Of a DNA stretch of 64,000 bases, positions 10,426 to 20,159 are shown piece by piece. The stretch covers positions 50,727,402-50,791,401 of the forward strand of contig OX359249.1 in the NCBI GenBank assembly GCA_947179485.1, written 5' to 3'. The notes beneath the pieces are model-generated. The model saw only the letters and a program-made list of their open reading frames with translations. It did no database searches and was not told where the DNA came from. The position numbers were made by a program, and so were the translations under genes. Numbering within the stretch: position 1 is the stretch's first letter; each line of letters starts with the position of its first letter. Source of the stretch: Allacma fusca. Taxonomy: Eukaryota > Arthropoda > Collembola > Symphypleona > Sminthuridae.

Positions 10426-11928
10426 ATGTCTGGCTCAAAACAGCCTCCAAAGAAACCCCTTGCATCTCAGTCATCAATTTCACCTCCGCCTCAAGGGCGT
10501 TCAACTCGTTCAAATTCTAACCCTGACATTTTAGATAAAGATCAATTAGCTAAGGTTTTAAAGGCTGCTCGTAAGCGCCAACCTGTAACTACAGTTTCAA
10601 GTAGCACAGCTCAGACTCCTCCAACTACTACAACTGTTCCATTAATTCCACCCCTTAAAACCAAAACTACTAAACCTACCCCTAGTGCTAGTTTTACTCA
10701 AAGTGCTTCACAGAAAAATACAAAACGTGCTTCTCGTAAATTTAAGATCCCACCTCCGGTAATAAATTTATGTGATTTATTTCAAGAACCTAGTGGTTAT
10801 TTTTCAACAGTTTATTATCATACGAATAAAATGGCGACGACAGTTCCGCCTACGATAGTGATTCAAACCCCTCCAGCTAATTCTTTTCTTAATTTTAAGA
10901 AAACTAATCAGTTTGATCCGGCGAATCATGATGTTTTTGATTTTATTATGGATTTGGAGCGGATTATTGGTTTACTTAAATGGGATTGGGCGGAGTTACA
11001 AAATAATCTCCCCAATTTATTATTGCCTGATCCATTTCTTTGGTTACAGGGTGAAATTAGACGTCCAGGTTCCACTGTAGTCGATATTCCCACTATGTAT
11101 ACAGCTCTTCGGGAGAGATACGGTAAAAGCCGTCAAGTTTATTTGCATCAACTTAAATCAAAAGTTCAGGTAGAAAAAGAGTCATGTGCAAAATTTTTGT
11201 ATGCTATGGATACACTTTGTTCCCGTTATGATGCAAACATGCCCGTCGCTGATAGAGTGGCTTGGGGCATTTCGGGACTACTCCCAAAATACGCCCAAGC
11301 TACTAGCGGCTTGAGTTTTACAAGTATCGCAGCCCTTGTTAGATTTTGCGAGCATCGTGAATTTCAACAAGAAGCTACTCCCATGCCCGATACTACTGCT
11401 AAATTATTAGCTTTGGAAGAACAAATCAAAAAGTTAACTACATCTGATGCCCCACATGCTCAAGTTAACGCATTAAATGGTAACCCACCTGCTCAACGTA
11501 ATAATAATCGTCGCGGACGAGGCGGTGGTAGAAATAATAATAATGGTACTCCTCGTAACAATAATAATCAAAATAACGGTAATAATAATAATCCCAACCC
11601 TGCTCGTGGGCTCCAATGCTATAATTGCAACAAATTTGGTCATTTTGCTCGCGACTGTCGGTCGGGAAATGGGCAGCGGGGACCCAACAATCAGAACCAG
11701 GGTCCCCAAAACAATCAAAATCGACAACAATTCCAGAACCGCAACAATGGTCAACGGAATTACCAAAACAACAATTACCGCCGCAACAACAATTACAATC
11801 CCAACAATCGCCAGAATGTTCAACGAGTGGAACTTGCTTTTGCGCCTCCTCAACAGGCTGCAGTTCCCCAGCAAGTTCAAGCAAATCCCACTCTACAGTC
11901 ATACCCACAGATTACTTACCCTCTGTAA
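10426..11928 (+). CDS. gag: Gag polyprotein of the Gypsy element
   Basis: This 500-residue protein would form the virus-like particle core. It starts at an ATG with a T-run before it. The order is a Ser/Pro/Lys-rich N-terminus (1-110), a helical capsid-like region (about 150-310), an Asn/Arg-rich nucleocapsid, and one zinc knuckle near residue 397 (CYNCNKFGHFARDC, CX2CX4HX4C). The C-terminal third is extreme in Asn and Gln codons (AAT/CAA runs). That makes long open stretches in other frames on both strands, which I take as composition artefacts. It overlaps pol by about 300 bases in the -1 frame relation. Confidence 0.93.
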   Translation: MSGSKQPPKKPLASQSSISPPPQGRSTRSNSNPDILDKDQLAKVLKAARKRQPVTTVSSSTAQTPPTTTTVPLIPPLKTKTTKPTPSASFTQSASQKNTKRASRKFKIPPPVINLCDLFQEPSGYFSTVYYHTNKMATTVPPTIVIQTPPANSFLNFKKTNQFDPANHDVFDFIMDLERIIGLLKWDWAELQNNLPNLLLPDPFLWLQGEIRRPGSTVVDIPTMYTALRERYGKSRQVYLHQLKSKVQVEKESCAKFLYAMDTLCSRYDANMPVADRVAWGISGLLPKYAQATSGLSFTSIAALVRFCEHREFQQEATPMPDTTAKLLALEEQIKKLTTSDAPHAQVNALNGNPPAQRNNNRRGRGGGRNNNNGTPRNNNNQNNGNNNNPNPARGLQCYNCNKFGHFARDCRSGNGQRGPNNQNQGPQNNQNRQQFQNRNNGQRNYQNNNYRRNNNYNPNNRQNVQRVELAFAPPQQAAVPQQVQANPTLQSYPQITYPL

Positions 11929-14900
11929 ATGTTTTAAGTGCTACACATTGCCCCTATATCATGTGCTATTTTACCTCAGTGACAATTGATGCTTTAGTTG
12001 ATACTGGTGCTACACATACATTAATTTTACGAAGTGCAGTGCCAGCTGAGAGTAAAATTTTGCCAGGCCCTCCTTGTCATATTATGACCGCTGACAAAAC
12101 CAAACTTAAAACTTCCAGTGTAGTAACTTTGTGCTTTAAGTTAGATAATATTAATTACAAGACTACAGCTCATGTGTTAGATACTCTCACCCCCTCATTC
12201 ATTTTAGGGTGCGCATTTCTCAAACAATACACATTGGTTGTAGATGTTAGTCGTAGTATTATGTATAATTCACAAGTGACCCATTATCTTCGTAGTCATG
12301 CATACAATGAAGTGTGCTCAGTGGAATGTGGATGTTCCTTACCAGTGAAGTCCTTATTTACTATTAACCTTCCCCCTCGACGTCAAATGTACATTCCAAC
12401 GACAGATATGAATTCCACTCATTCATGTGCGTTCATTCCCAGCCCTACAGTAGAAAAACAACTTCAAGTTATTTTTCCTCCTGTCATCAACCATAATAAA
12501 AATGTTTTATTGGCTTCCAATGTGTCTCGCTCTCCTCAACTTATTGTTGCGGGCACAATTTTAGGTTACTCACAACGGTATGAGTTTGTTCAAGCCCTCT
12601 CTTCTGTCCCTGTTATTCCCTCTGAAATTAAACCATTGACTGCTGAACAACTTTCAGTTATCAATATTAATTCTCAACTTACCCCAGACCAGCGTCATGC
12701 TATTATTCAACTTTTAAATCGGTATTCTTATCTTTTTGCATGGAGCATTAATGATTTACAGGCTTGCATTCTCCCTCCCATGCGTATACAGTTGAACTCG
12801 GATGTTCCAGTTCAGTCCAAACCGTATAGACTAAGTCCCCTTGAACGTGAAATATTAAAGAGTGAACTTGACAAACTCATACAGGCTAATATTATAGTCC
12901 CGTGTGAGTCTTCCAATTATTCAACCCCAGTGTTTTTAGTTCGACAAAAATTAAATAAATGGAGATTAGTGTGTGATTTTACAAAGTTAAACAAAATCAC
13001 TAAAGATGAGTTATTTCCTCTTCCCCGTATTGATGATTTACTTTTTCAGCTCCGTCATGCAAAATATTTTTCTCCCTTAGATTTATTTAGCGGCTATTAT
13101 CAGGCTCTGATTCATCCTGATGATAGACATTTATGCGCTATTATTACAGAATTTGGTATATATATGTACCTCCGCGTATGTTTCGGTCTCAAAAATGCTC
13201 CGGCCTATTTTCAAAAATTAGCTATAGCAACTTTGGGACGCTTACGCTATACACATGCTGTATCATATATAGATGATATAATTCCCTACAGTCGTGATTT
13301 TCCCTCTCATTTAGTCGCCCTTGAATTAGTTTTTCAGGCATTATCCCGAGTTAATTTTCGACTCAGTCCATGGAAATGCAATTTTGCAATGCAAGAACAT
13401 GTTATTTTCGGATTTAATTTGACCCAACAAGGATTAACTACGGAACCGGCTAAAGTGGCTGCTATAATGCGCCAGCCGAAACCCAATAATTTAGATACTC
13501 TTAGAAAATTTTTGGGTACCATAGGTTATTACCGTCGATTTATTTTAGGCTTTGCTCAAATTGCAGCTCCATTACAGAGCTTACTCAAAAAACACTCTTT
13601 GTACCATTGGTCCAAAGATTGTGATGAGTCTTTTGAAAATCTCAAACAGGCCGTGTGTAAAGCCCCTGTGTTGAGACATTATGATGAGAATCTTCCATGT
13701 TTACTGTACACGGATGCGAGCAACCTTGCAATTGCAGGGATTCTCCACCAACAGTTTGAGGATGGCGAGCATCCCGTTTATTATGTCTCTCGTGCACTCA
13801 CTCCTACGGAGAAGAATTGGAGTGTCACTGAGAAAGAGTGTCTTGCTGTTGTATTTTCCACAAAAAAGTTACGTGAATTTTTATTTTTAAAGCCTTTTAC
13901 TATTGTAACTGACCATCATGCATTATGCTTTTTAAAGTGTCAGCGTGACCCTACTGCTAGACTTACGAAAATGTCTATAATATTACAGGAATATAGATAT
14001 GACATACGTTATAAAAAAGGCTCTCTCCACAGGAATGTGGATGGCATCTCCCGTTGTCCGTATGCCCTGTCTAGTGATACACAATCTGAGGAGGATTTGA
14101 TTTTACCTGGTTTTAGTTCCTCTCTCATTACTCCTTTTGATCCGTTAATTAATCCTGACGACTTGAAACATGCTCAAGCAATTGATCCTGTTTTGCAGCG
14201 ATTATTAACAAAAAAGCGCTCAAAAGTTACTTCCAACAGTGATGGTGTATATTTTATTCAGTTTAATCCTAGGCAACCTAATTTACTTTTAGTCCCTAAG
14301 GCCTTGATCCCCACATTATTACATAATGCCCATAATCATCCCTTAGCAGGTCATCTCAGTTTTCGTAGATGTTTGGCAAGGATCCGTCCCTATTATTGGT
14401 GGCGATCCATGACCGCGGACACTTTTAAGCATTGCTCACAATGCCCCGAGTGCCAAAGTCGCCAACATCAGACTCGTCTACGGATGGACAGTCTTAAAAT
14501 AATTCCCATAAAAATCCCCGCTAGTACTTACGCGATGGATTTATTAGGCCCCTTTAAAGAAACTCCTAGAGGTAATAAATATGTGTTAGTTTTAACAGAC
14601 TTGTTTACAAAATGGGTTCATGTTTCATTGCTTCCTGTCAAAGATGCTGCGAATGTTTCCATGCATCTCGAGCAATTTATTTTAACCTTTCCAGGCATGT
14701 CCACATTAATTTCTGATGGTGCCGCTGAATTTAAGTCGGCAGTTGTGCAAAAATTAACACAACAGTTTAACATTACTCACAATTTTAGTGTGCCCTTTCA
14801 CCCCCGGTCTCATGGAGCCGTGGAAAGAGTGAACCAAACTTTAGCCATAATGCTTAGTAAGTTTGTTTCAGATAATCAAGATAATTGGGACGTATATGTT

Positions 14901-15584
14901 CCATATGTAATTGCTGCTTACAATACCAGTGAGCATTCGGTTACAAAAATTTCCCCTTTCCAAGCATTTTTCGGGCGCCAGCCTCCAGCTCCCATGTTAA
15001 ATTCGATCCCTAATTCTCTTTTAAGTATTACTCAGTTGAGTCCGAATCAAGTAAAAATTATGCATCAGCGAATTGCTCAATTAATTCGCAAAGCTCAGAT
15101 TCAGGCCAAGAAAAAATTTGATGCGCAATACAGACCATTTGAATATAAAGTTGGTTCCCACGTTAGATTTTACTTACCACAGCGTAAAGTTGGTCTTTCC
15201 GATAAATTACTCTGTAGATGGATAGGCCCCTATACAATTGTAAGCATAGATAAGAACAATAATGCTGAGCTAGTTTTAACATTCCCTTCTCACAGGTTGC
15301 GACCTAATGTCCGGTGTCATCTTTCACAGCTCAAGCTCATAAGTTTAGATTTAGGTAATGGTATAATACACCCTGAGTATGTATACACAAGTGATGACCA
15401 AGATGAGTTTAACTCTTGGCTCAGTCATTTTCACTCCTCCGACTCTCCTGACATTTCCACTCCATCATCATCTTCTGAAAGTGCGACTCGTGTTCCAGTT
15501 TTATCCAAAGTTTCGTCTCCATCTAAACTCCCACTTCCGGTGCGAAAATCTCAGCGATTGATTGATAAAGCCAAACGTGTATAA
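11625..15584 (+). CDS. pol: Pol polyprotein (protease, reverse transcriptase, RNase H, integrase)
   Basis: The open frame is 1,319 codons with no ATG needed at its start, because it lies -1 to gag and would be made by frameshift. Domains in order: aspartic protease (DTGA near 126), reverse transcriptase with the YIDD catalytic box near 547, RNase H (TDAS near 693), integrase zinc finger (HX4H from 902, then CX2C near 943), the integrase D,D,E core (Asp near 973, Asp near 1032, Glu near 1068) and a GPYTIV (GPY/F) module near 1195. This order (PR-RT-RH-IN) is Ty3/Gypsy. No stop or frameshift interrupts it. I saw no classical X XXY YYZ slippery heptamer in the overlap, so the shift mechanism is unsettled. 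The stop at 15582-15584 is 47 bases before the first ATG of the third coding region. Confidence 0.95.
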   Translation: MQQIWSFCSRLSVGKWAAGTQQSEPGSPKQSKSTTIPEPQQWSTELPKQQLPPQQQLQSQQSPECSTSGTCFCASSTGCSSPASSSKSHSTVIPTDYLPSVNVLSATHCPYIMCYFTSVTIDALVDTGATHTLILRSAVPAESKILPGPPCHIMTADKTKLKTSSVVTLCFKLDNINYKTTAHVLDTLTPSFILGCAFLKQYTLVVDVSRSIMYNSQVTHYLRSHAYNEVCSVECGCSLPVKSLFTINLPPRRQMYIPTTDMNSTHSCAFIPSPTVEKQLQVIFPPVINHNKNVLLASNVSRSPQLIVAGTILGYSQRYEFVQALSSVPVIPSEIKPLTAEQLSVININSQLTPDQRHAIIQLLNRYSYLFAWSINDLQACILPPMRIQLNSDVPVQSKPYRLSPLEREILKSELDKLIQANIIVPCESSNYSTPVFLVRQKLNKWRLVCDFTKLNKITKDELFPLPRIDDLLFQLRHAKYFSPLDLFSGYYQALIHPDDRHLCAIITEFGIYMYLRVCFGLKNAPAYFQKLAIATLGRLRYTHAVSYIDDIIPYSRDFPSHLVALELVFQALSRVNFRLSPWKCNFAMQEHVIFGFNLTQQGLTTEPAKVAAIMRQPKPNNLDTLRKFLGTIGYYRRFILGFAQIAAPLQSLLKKHSLYHWSKDCDESFENLKQAVCKAPVLRHYDENLPCLLYTDASNLAIAGILHQQFEDGEHPVYYVSRALTPTEKNWSVTEKECLAVVFSTKKLREFLFLKPFTIVTDHHALCFLKCQRDPTARLTKMSIILQEYRYDIRYKKGSLHRNVDGISRCPYALSSDTQSEEDLILPGFSSSLITPFDPLINPDDLKHAQAIDPVLQRLLTKKRSKVTSNSDGVYFIQFNPRQPNLLLVPKALIPTLLHNAHNHPLAGHLSFRRCLARIRPYYWWRSMTADTFKHCSQCPECQSRQHQTRLRMDSLKIIPIKIPASTYAMDLLGPFKETPRGNKYVLVLTDLFTKWVHVSLLPVKDAANVSMHLEQFILTFPGMSTLISDGAAEFKSAVVQKLTQQFNITHNFSVPFHPRSHGAVERVNQTLAIMLSKFVSDNQDNWDVYVPYVIAAYNTSEHSVTKISPFQAFFGRQPPAPMLNSIPNSLLSITQLSPNQVKIMHQRIAQLIRKAQIQAKKKFDAQYRPFEYKVGSHVRFYLPQRKVGLSDKLLCRWIGPYTIVSIDKNNNAELVLTFPSHRLRPNVRCHLSQLKLISLDLGNGIIHPEYVYTSDDQDEFNSWLSHFHSSDSPDISTPSSSSESATRVPVLSKVSSPSKLPLPVRKSQRLIDKAKRV

Positions 15585-15630
15585 ATTTTTGCTATAATTA
15601 CTTTAGTTGCCATCCTGTGTTATTTTACAC

Positions 15631-17502
15631 ATGTATCGTCATGAATTCTTCATCCCCCAACTTTCCAGCACCCCCGCAATATCCGACTCTCCAAGGCCAA
15701 CTGACTCCTATGACTACGCTGGGAGTCCGGCCAATCTTCAAATTAGGAGAGAACCCTTGGTCGCAGTTAGCTTCGGTTACACTCCCTACTCCATCCAATA
15801 TCCCAGTTTATTGTCCGGTGGCCGAGTGTATTGTAAAAATTTTTCCCCTTCAGTTTTCGGATGCAACTGGACAAGTCATTGCTGCAACGGATTGTTCAGT
15901 TCCCATCTACTCCAGAACTTTTCGTCACGTCGCCCTGGGACTTGTGTTACCCAGTGCTGTGCCCTTGCTCATAGATCAATTGAGAGGTGCTTATTGTGCG
16001 GCAGCGTACCGCCAGGCTATAACATGGAAACAATTGTTACATCAAATGAGGGATTCTCCAGCGGAATTCGTTCTGTCCACTCCAGTGATTTTAGTGGACC
16101 CTCAAATCCACATCGAAGTTTTTACCCAGTCAACACTCGAGCATCTCAAGGCAGTTCCGAAACAACGGAAGTTGCTCCCTACCTCGAGTCCTTTAACAAA
16201 CGCGAAGTATCATTGCCACAGTCGCCCGCCTATTCAAATGTCAGCTCCGAGTCACTCGCGAGCTCAGTTTTTAGTAGTTCCGCCAGAGATTCACCCCAAC
16301 CCGGTACCTCCGGCGTGTCAAAGTTTTCCCACCCCAAAGGTGACTCACCCCCAGTGTCAGTTCAAAAACCTGTCGTTAATCCGACCCGCTCAAAGCGATC
16401 CAATTCGCGTGCGGAACGAGTCTCCTGCATATCGCCTTCCCTCCTTCGAGGTGCTCCATTCGGGACTTCCGTCCACGACAGTTTCTTCAACAACGAGCAT
16501 GATGAGCCGGCCTCCGCTCTCTTCGGAGAATCCGCCTCATCACCGGGACTCATCATCCCTCCCTCCGATGACTCCTCCGATGACTCGGTCACATATGTCT
16601 CCACAGTTCCTGCTAAACGACAGAGGAGAATTTGTGGCCTCTCCACAAAGTTCACCACGCTCTGTGTTTTCTTCCTCATCTGCTCCGGCGGAGCGGCCCC
16701 ACTACCCCCGCCCGGAGGATGGAACAGCTTACCATCCCTCACACATGGATTCAGTCTCTCCAAAATGAACAAGCAACAGGCTCTTTCCAACCAAAAGTTG
16801 GTAATTCCTCCTCAAAGGTCAGTAAGTATTAACACACTTCATTCTAAAGTTGCCCCAAATCCTTTTCTCACTGACATTAATAAGAAAAAGCGTGCTAATG
16901 CATTAAAAGTGATGGCTCTTGGAGCCGGTTTTGTGCTTGCTCCTCCCGTAATTTCTAAAGTGCTTGATTTTGTGCCTTCACCTTCTAATACCTTCAATCA
17001 AAATCTTTCTCCACATCAACTTCTCAAAGAAGATGTTACTAGTGCGAGTGAAAGTGTTAATTTCAGCCCTAACGTGACCTTGTCTCCCATGGAACAAGCC
17101 ATACATGATTTCAAGCTACTCCAACTCATGATGATTGCCGACCCTAAAACTTTCACCCTTGAAGACGTTGTAAAGTCCACCAAAGCTACACCAGCCCCTC
17201 CAACTGCACAAGAGCAGTCTTTTAAACTTCCAGTCATCCCTGCCGTCATTCCAACCCCTCAACTTGAAGTTGGCCTCGGCACCGGTGATTATAATTTGGA
17301 ATTCAGAATTTTCTCCATAACTGGTATTGTTTTCTTTACTCTTTTTGGTTTACTTTTAATCATATACGGTTGTTACCGTTACCGCCGCACTTCTTCGCGT
17401 CAACACGGACACCTCCAGCAGGCCGTCTTCGTGTCAACTCCTGAAGAAAATAACAACGCCCAGCATCCTGCTCCCGTTGTTACCTTCCCCCGTGCTTATT
17501 GA
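15631..17502 (+). CDS. Env-like third ORF of the Gypsy element (frame 1)
   Basis: The first in-frame ATG is at 15631 (623 residues); the frame is open from 15607. The N-terminal half is Ser/Pro-rich. Near the middle is a basic RQRR furin-like site, followed at once by a hydrophobic stretch (about 16650-16700). A single transmembrane segment lies near the C-terminus (17307-17373, FFTLFGLLLIIYG core) with a short basic tail. This layout resembles errantivirus envelope proteins, but I did not recognise a specific envelope family. The first 1.1 kb is shared with another open frame (15641-16768). Expression would need a spliced mRNA. Confidence 0.65.
   Translation: MYRHEFFIPQLSSTPAISDSPRPTDSYDYAGSPANLQIRREPLVAVSFGYTPYSIQYPSLLSGGRVYCKNFSPSVFGCNWTSHCCNGLFSSHLLQNFSSRRPGTCVTQCCALAHRSIERCLLCGSVPPGYNMETIVTSNEGFSSGIRSVHSSDFSGPSNPHRSFYPVNTRASQGSSETTEVAPYLESFNKREVSLPQSPAYSNVSSESLASSVFSSSARDSPQPGTSGVSKFSHPKGDSPPVSVQKPVVNPTRSKRSNSRAERVSCISPSLLRGAPFGTSVHDSFFNNEHDEPASALFGESASSPGLIIPPSDDSSDDSVTYVSTVPAKRQRRICGLSTKFTTLCVFFLICSGGAAPLPPPGGWNSLPSLTHGFSLSKMNKQQALSNQKLVIPPQRSVSINTLHSKVAPNPFLTDINKKKRANALKVMALGAGFVLAPPVISKVLDFVPSPSNTFNQNLSPHQLLKEDVTSASESVNFSPNVTLSPMEQAIHDFKLLQLMMIADPKTFTLEDVVKSTKATPAPPTAQEQSFKLPVIPAVIPTPQLEVGLGTGDYNLEFRIFSITGIVFFTLFGLLLIIYGCYRYRRTSSRQHGHLQQAVFVSTPEENNNAQHPAPVVTFPRAY
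15641..16768 (+). CDS. Overlapping third-region ORF (frame 2), unknown protein
   Basis: It starts at ATG 15641, ten bases after the frame-1 ATG, and runs 375 codons. The first 150 residues look globular, with Cys residues and a regular hydrophobic pattern, and the codons show third-position degeneracy. The tail (from about residue 200) is Pro/Ser/His-rich. No family recognised. The 15631 ATG context is weak (C at -3) and the 15641 context slightly better (G at -3), so leaky scanning of one mRNA could yield both proteins. Either frame could be the real one; I judge both plausible. Confidence 0.5.
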   Translation: MNSSSPNFPAPPQYPTLQGQLTPMTTLGVRPIFKLGENPWSQLASVTLPTPSNIPVYCPVAECIVKIFPLQFSDATGQVIAATDCSVPIYSRTFRHVALGLVLPSAVPLLIDQLRGAYCAAAYRQAITWKQLLHQMRDSPAEFVLSTPVILVDPQIHIEVFTQSTLEHLKAVPKQRKLLPTSSPLTNAKYHCHSRPPIQMSAPSHSRAQFLVVPPEIHPNPVPPACQSFPTPKVTHPQCQFKNLSLIRPAQSDPIRVRNESPAYRLPSFEVLHSGLPSTTVSSTTSMMSRPPLSSENPPHHRDSSSLPPMTPPMTRSHMSPQFLLNDRGEFVASPQSSPRSVFSSSSAPAERPHYPRPEDGTAYHPSHMDSVSPK

Positions 17503-17866
17503 CTTTCATCAATAATGTGCCTTGTGTATATAAAAGTGTGGTGTTAAAAATATTTTAGTCAGTGCATTTAGTGCTTAGAATTATGAAATTATTTAAATTG
17601 TCATAGTTTTAAGTGGCTTCCCGTAGTGAAGCAAACTTGATAATGCCTTCCTTGTAAATTATCAAGTGTACGTCTAGATGAAAAATACAAAATCAATCTT
17701 TGTCTCTCTTTTCTCTTGCTGTAACTATCTACTCTATCATTTTCAGGATTGTACTTACCAGTACTTCTCATGGTATAATTTTTGCCATAATTTTGGTCAT
17801 TTATATTTTATTCATGATAAAATTGTTCACATTTTGAGGACAAAATGTTTTTCCCGGACCCCGGGA

Positions 17867-18400
17867 TGTAAGGTATACATACATAGTTGTAAGAAGTGTA
17901 GTTGTAAGAAGTGATTTTAGTCATGTAATAAAATTGTTATTAGTGTTAAAGGTCAGCTCTAGCTGCGTCTAGAGCAGAGTAAAGAATCCCTGACGAGGGA
18001 CTTCTCACGCTCCACTTTTGGACGCGTCTCATCTTATGAAATGATGTAATGATGTATGAATCACACACGACAGTGTTAAAGTGTGTGCAAATCTTATTTG
18101 CGAACTTCAGTCTTAGACTGAGAGTTATTCCTTTCTGTTTGATTTTTAGAATCCTCTGAGATTCCCCTTTTGTTCTATTTTTAAGTTTCTGAGTTTATTG
18201 TTGAAATAATTATCATTTCGTTTTCAGTTTCATTTTGAATAAACAATCAGCCTTCGGGTTGTTTCATTCAATAATTGTCTGGTCTTCATCTGAGACTTTT
18301 ATTAATTGTTTTCATCCAATTAATTACATTTTTAGCACGATTCATAATTAGTTAAGATTGCAAAGTTACTCAAATGGAGTGACCTCTTCTTGACCTTAAT
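17867..18400 (+). repeat. 3' LTR
   Basis: Same length and, on reading, same sequence as the 5' LTR. AATAAA is at 18238-18243. The purine tract just upstream is poor: GAGGACAAAA at about 17837-17846, then CCCGGACCCCGGGA directly before the LTR. Confidence 0.92.
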
Positions 18401-18901
18401 AATACACGTTTCCTTGTACACACCACATTGACCACTGTCTGACTGTCTGGCTGTCTGTACAGGTTGTCTTGTCCGCACGATATCTGCAGACACATTTTAC
18501 ACATTTACACATTTCACAGAGAGAAGTGTTTTTTATTATTACAGGTCTGCTAGGAGTTGGTGTTTTTCTTATCCTATATTTTCTTAGTCACAAAGGAAAT
18601 TAGTACATTTAGCGGGAGGGAAAATGATCTTGAACATATTAACTAAAAATACTATTGACCTTAAAATGAGTTGGTCAAGTGGTCAAATGCTTGTGAGTAC
18701 ATTTGAGGCTCCTTTGCATAGTCAAGAGGAGCCGATAAGGCTAAAAACATGGTGTATTGAAGAGATGGTTAAAAAGGTAAAAATGTGTTGAGCGTCAGTA
18801 ACGCTATGGCCCAGATAATTTTTGCAGACTATCAATTCATGTTGAAAATGATTCCCAACGTTATTTATTATTGGGAAATAAATGTGTAATATTTAACATT
18901 T
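18401..18901. repeat. Left arm (inner part) of the inverted duplication
   Basis: This pairs with 41857-42357 on the opposite strand. It continues the arm after the LTR element. Identity stops abruptly at 18901/41857. Confidence 0.95.
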
Positions 18902-18964
18902 ACGCGTGAAGCGTTTTAAATAGTAGAAGACTTCTTTACAGACGTCCTTCCATCGCCTACCATT

Positions 18965-20159
18965 CCCAGCTAGCACTGAACGTCATAATGATATCATTAT
19001 TAATGCTTGAAATTCATAATCAGTTCATGTCTTTTTGATGAGGGGATTATGACTTCCAATAGGCATCTTATCAGTGAGCAATTTCTGACACGGTTCTGAA
19101 ATAGTACATAAAATATTACAGATTCTGGGGTTCTTCATAAGGATTTCAGTATGTCAGGGTCAGATTGAACTGCGCTCATAATCTTGTCATTTTCCGTAAA
19201 AATTATGAAATGACTTTTCGCGCAGGCTTACTGGGAGGGCGCGGGACCAGTGCAGGAATAAACTGTTTATCAATTCCTAGTTGGTTTATTAGTGGTGTGC
19301 CTTCATCGTTCCTAATTCACTTAAAAGTATTAATTTTTAAACGTGAAATAAATTATCTTAATGTGTTAAATTGTTTAACCAGATTGTAAATGAGGTACAG
19401 TGGATTTTAATTTATTATACCTCACGAATTCAGTGTTCCCTGGTTTTCTAGACTAAATTGTAGACTTAGGTAATTAGTGAAGTGAAGTGAGTATACAAAT
19501 GCAGATAATGTATACATACTTACACCTTACACGCTGAATAAGAGCATTCAACATATAATTTTTTTTTAAATTTTTCCTCAGTGCAATCAACAAAAATTCA
19601 TGTGTTTCCTCTATACGAATCAAGCCTCGCATTGATACAGTTACAATACTCTGTCTTGAGTGTAATTTCTTTTTATAATTTAAAATGAGGGAGTTTTCCA
19701 CTTGCGATATTTTTTGCGGAATGAAATTCGTGTGTAGATGGACGAAAAAGTGTTTTATTGGAAATATTTTATAAATTTTTTTATATTTCCAATCGTTATA
19801 TTTATTGTGACTTTGTTTTCATTTTATATGCATATAGTTTTAACTTAGTGTGTACTGTCTAATTACTAACGAATTTGTATAAGCCATACACGAGGTAGTG
19901 GTAGCAAGGGAATAAATTATTTGATTGCTGTTAGAGGGAAGCACTGTTGCCTCATAATCTGGTCATAATTTCCCCGCACGCACGAAATATCTTTGATGTC
20001 ATAACGACAGCTTAATGAGCCGAATAAGCGGACATTTCAGGATCATAATGGCATCGTTTTGATTTCATAATGAAAAAGTGCTGTTGTCATTATTAATAGT
20101 ACCCTACAGCGACACTGAAGTCATTCTCAAATCATTATGTTCTTCCAGTGCTACCTGGG
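18965..20159. mobile_element. Non-autonomous DNA element with CCCAGSTAGCACTG ends
   Basis: The left end CCCAGCTAGCACTG and the right end (reverse complement CCCAGGTAGCACTG) are inverted repeats. CATAATGAT-type motifs recur next to both ends. The flanks are TT and TT, a possible 2-bp duplication. I could not assign a superfamily. No coding region is visible. Confidence 0.6.

Larger units (their letters stand above)
9342..18400 (+). mobile_element. Complete Ty3/Gypsy LTR retrotransposon with env-like third ORF
   Basis: Two 534-bp LTRs (9342-9875, 17867-18400) bracket gag, pol and a third coding region. Left flank AATAC (9337-9341) is repeated at 18401-18405, and the right palindrome arm carries the uninterrupted site (42353-42357), so both ends and the 5-bp duplication are confirmed. 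An equally valid reading is a 535-bp LTR with ATAC duplication, which places the primer site directly after the LTR. The LTRs looked identical on reading and gag and pol are open, so the insertion is recent and may be competent. Confidence 0.95.

Noticed and set aside
11465-11908. Long minus-strand open frames opposite the gag nucleocapsid
   Set aside because: They are produced by AAT/CAA-rich composition of gag and have low-complexity translations; gag has the zinc knuckle and correct position.
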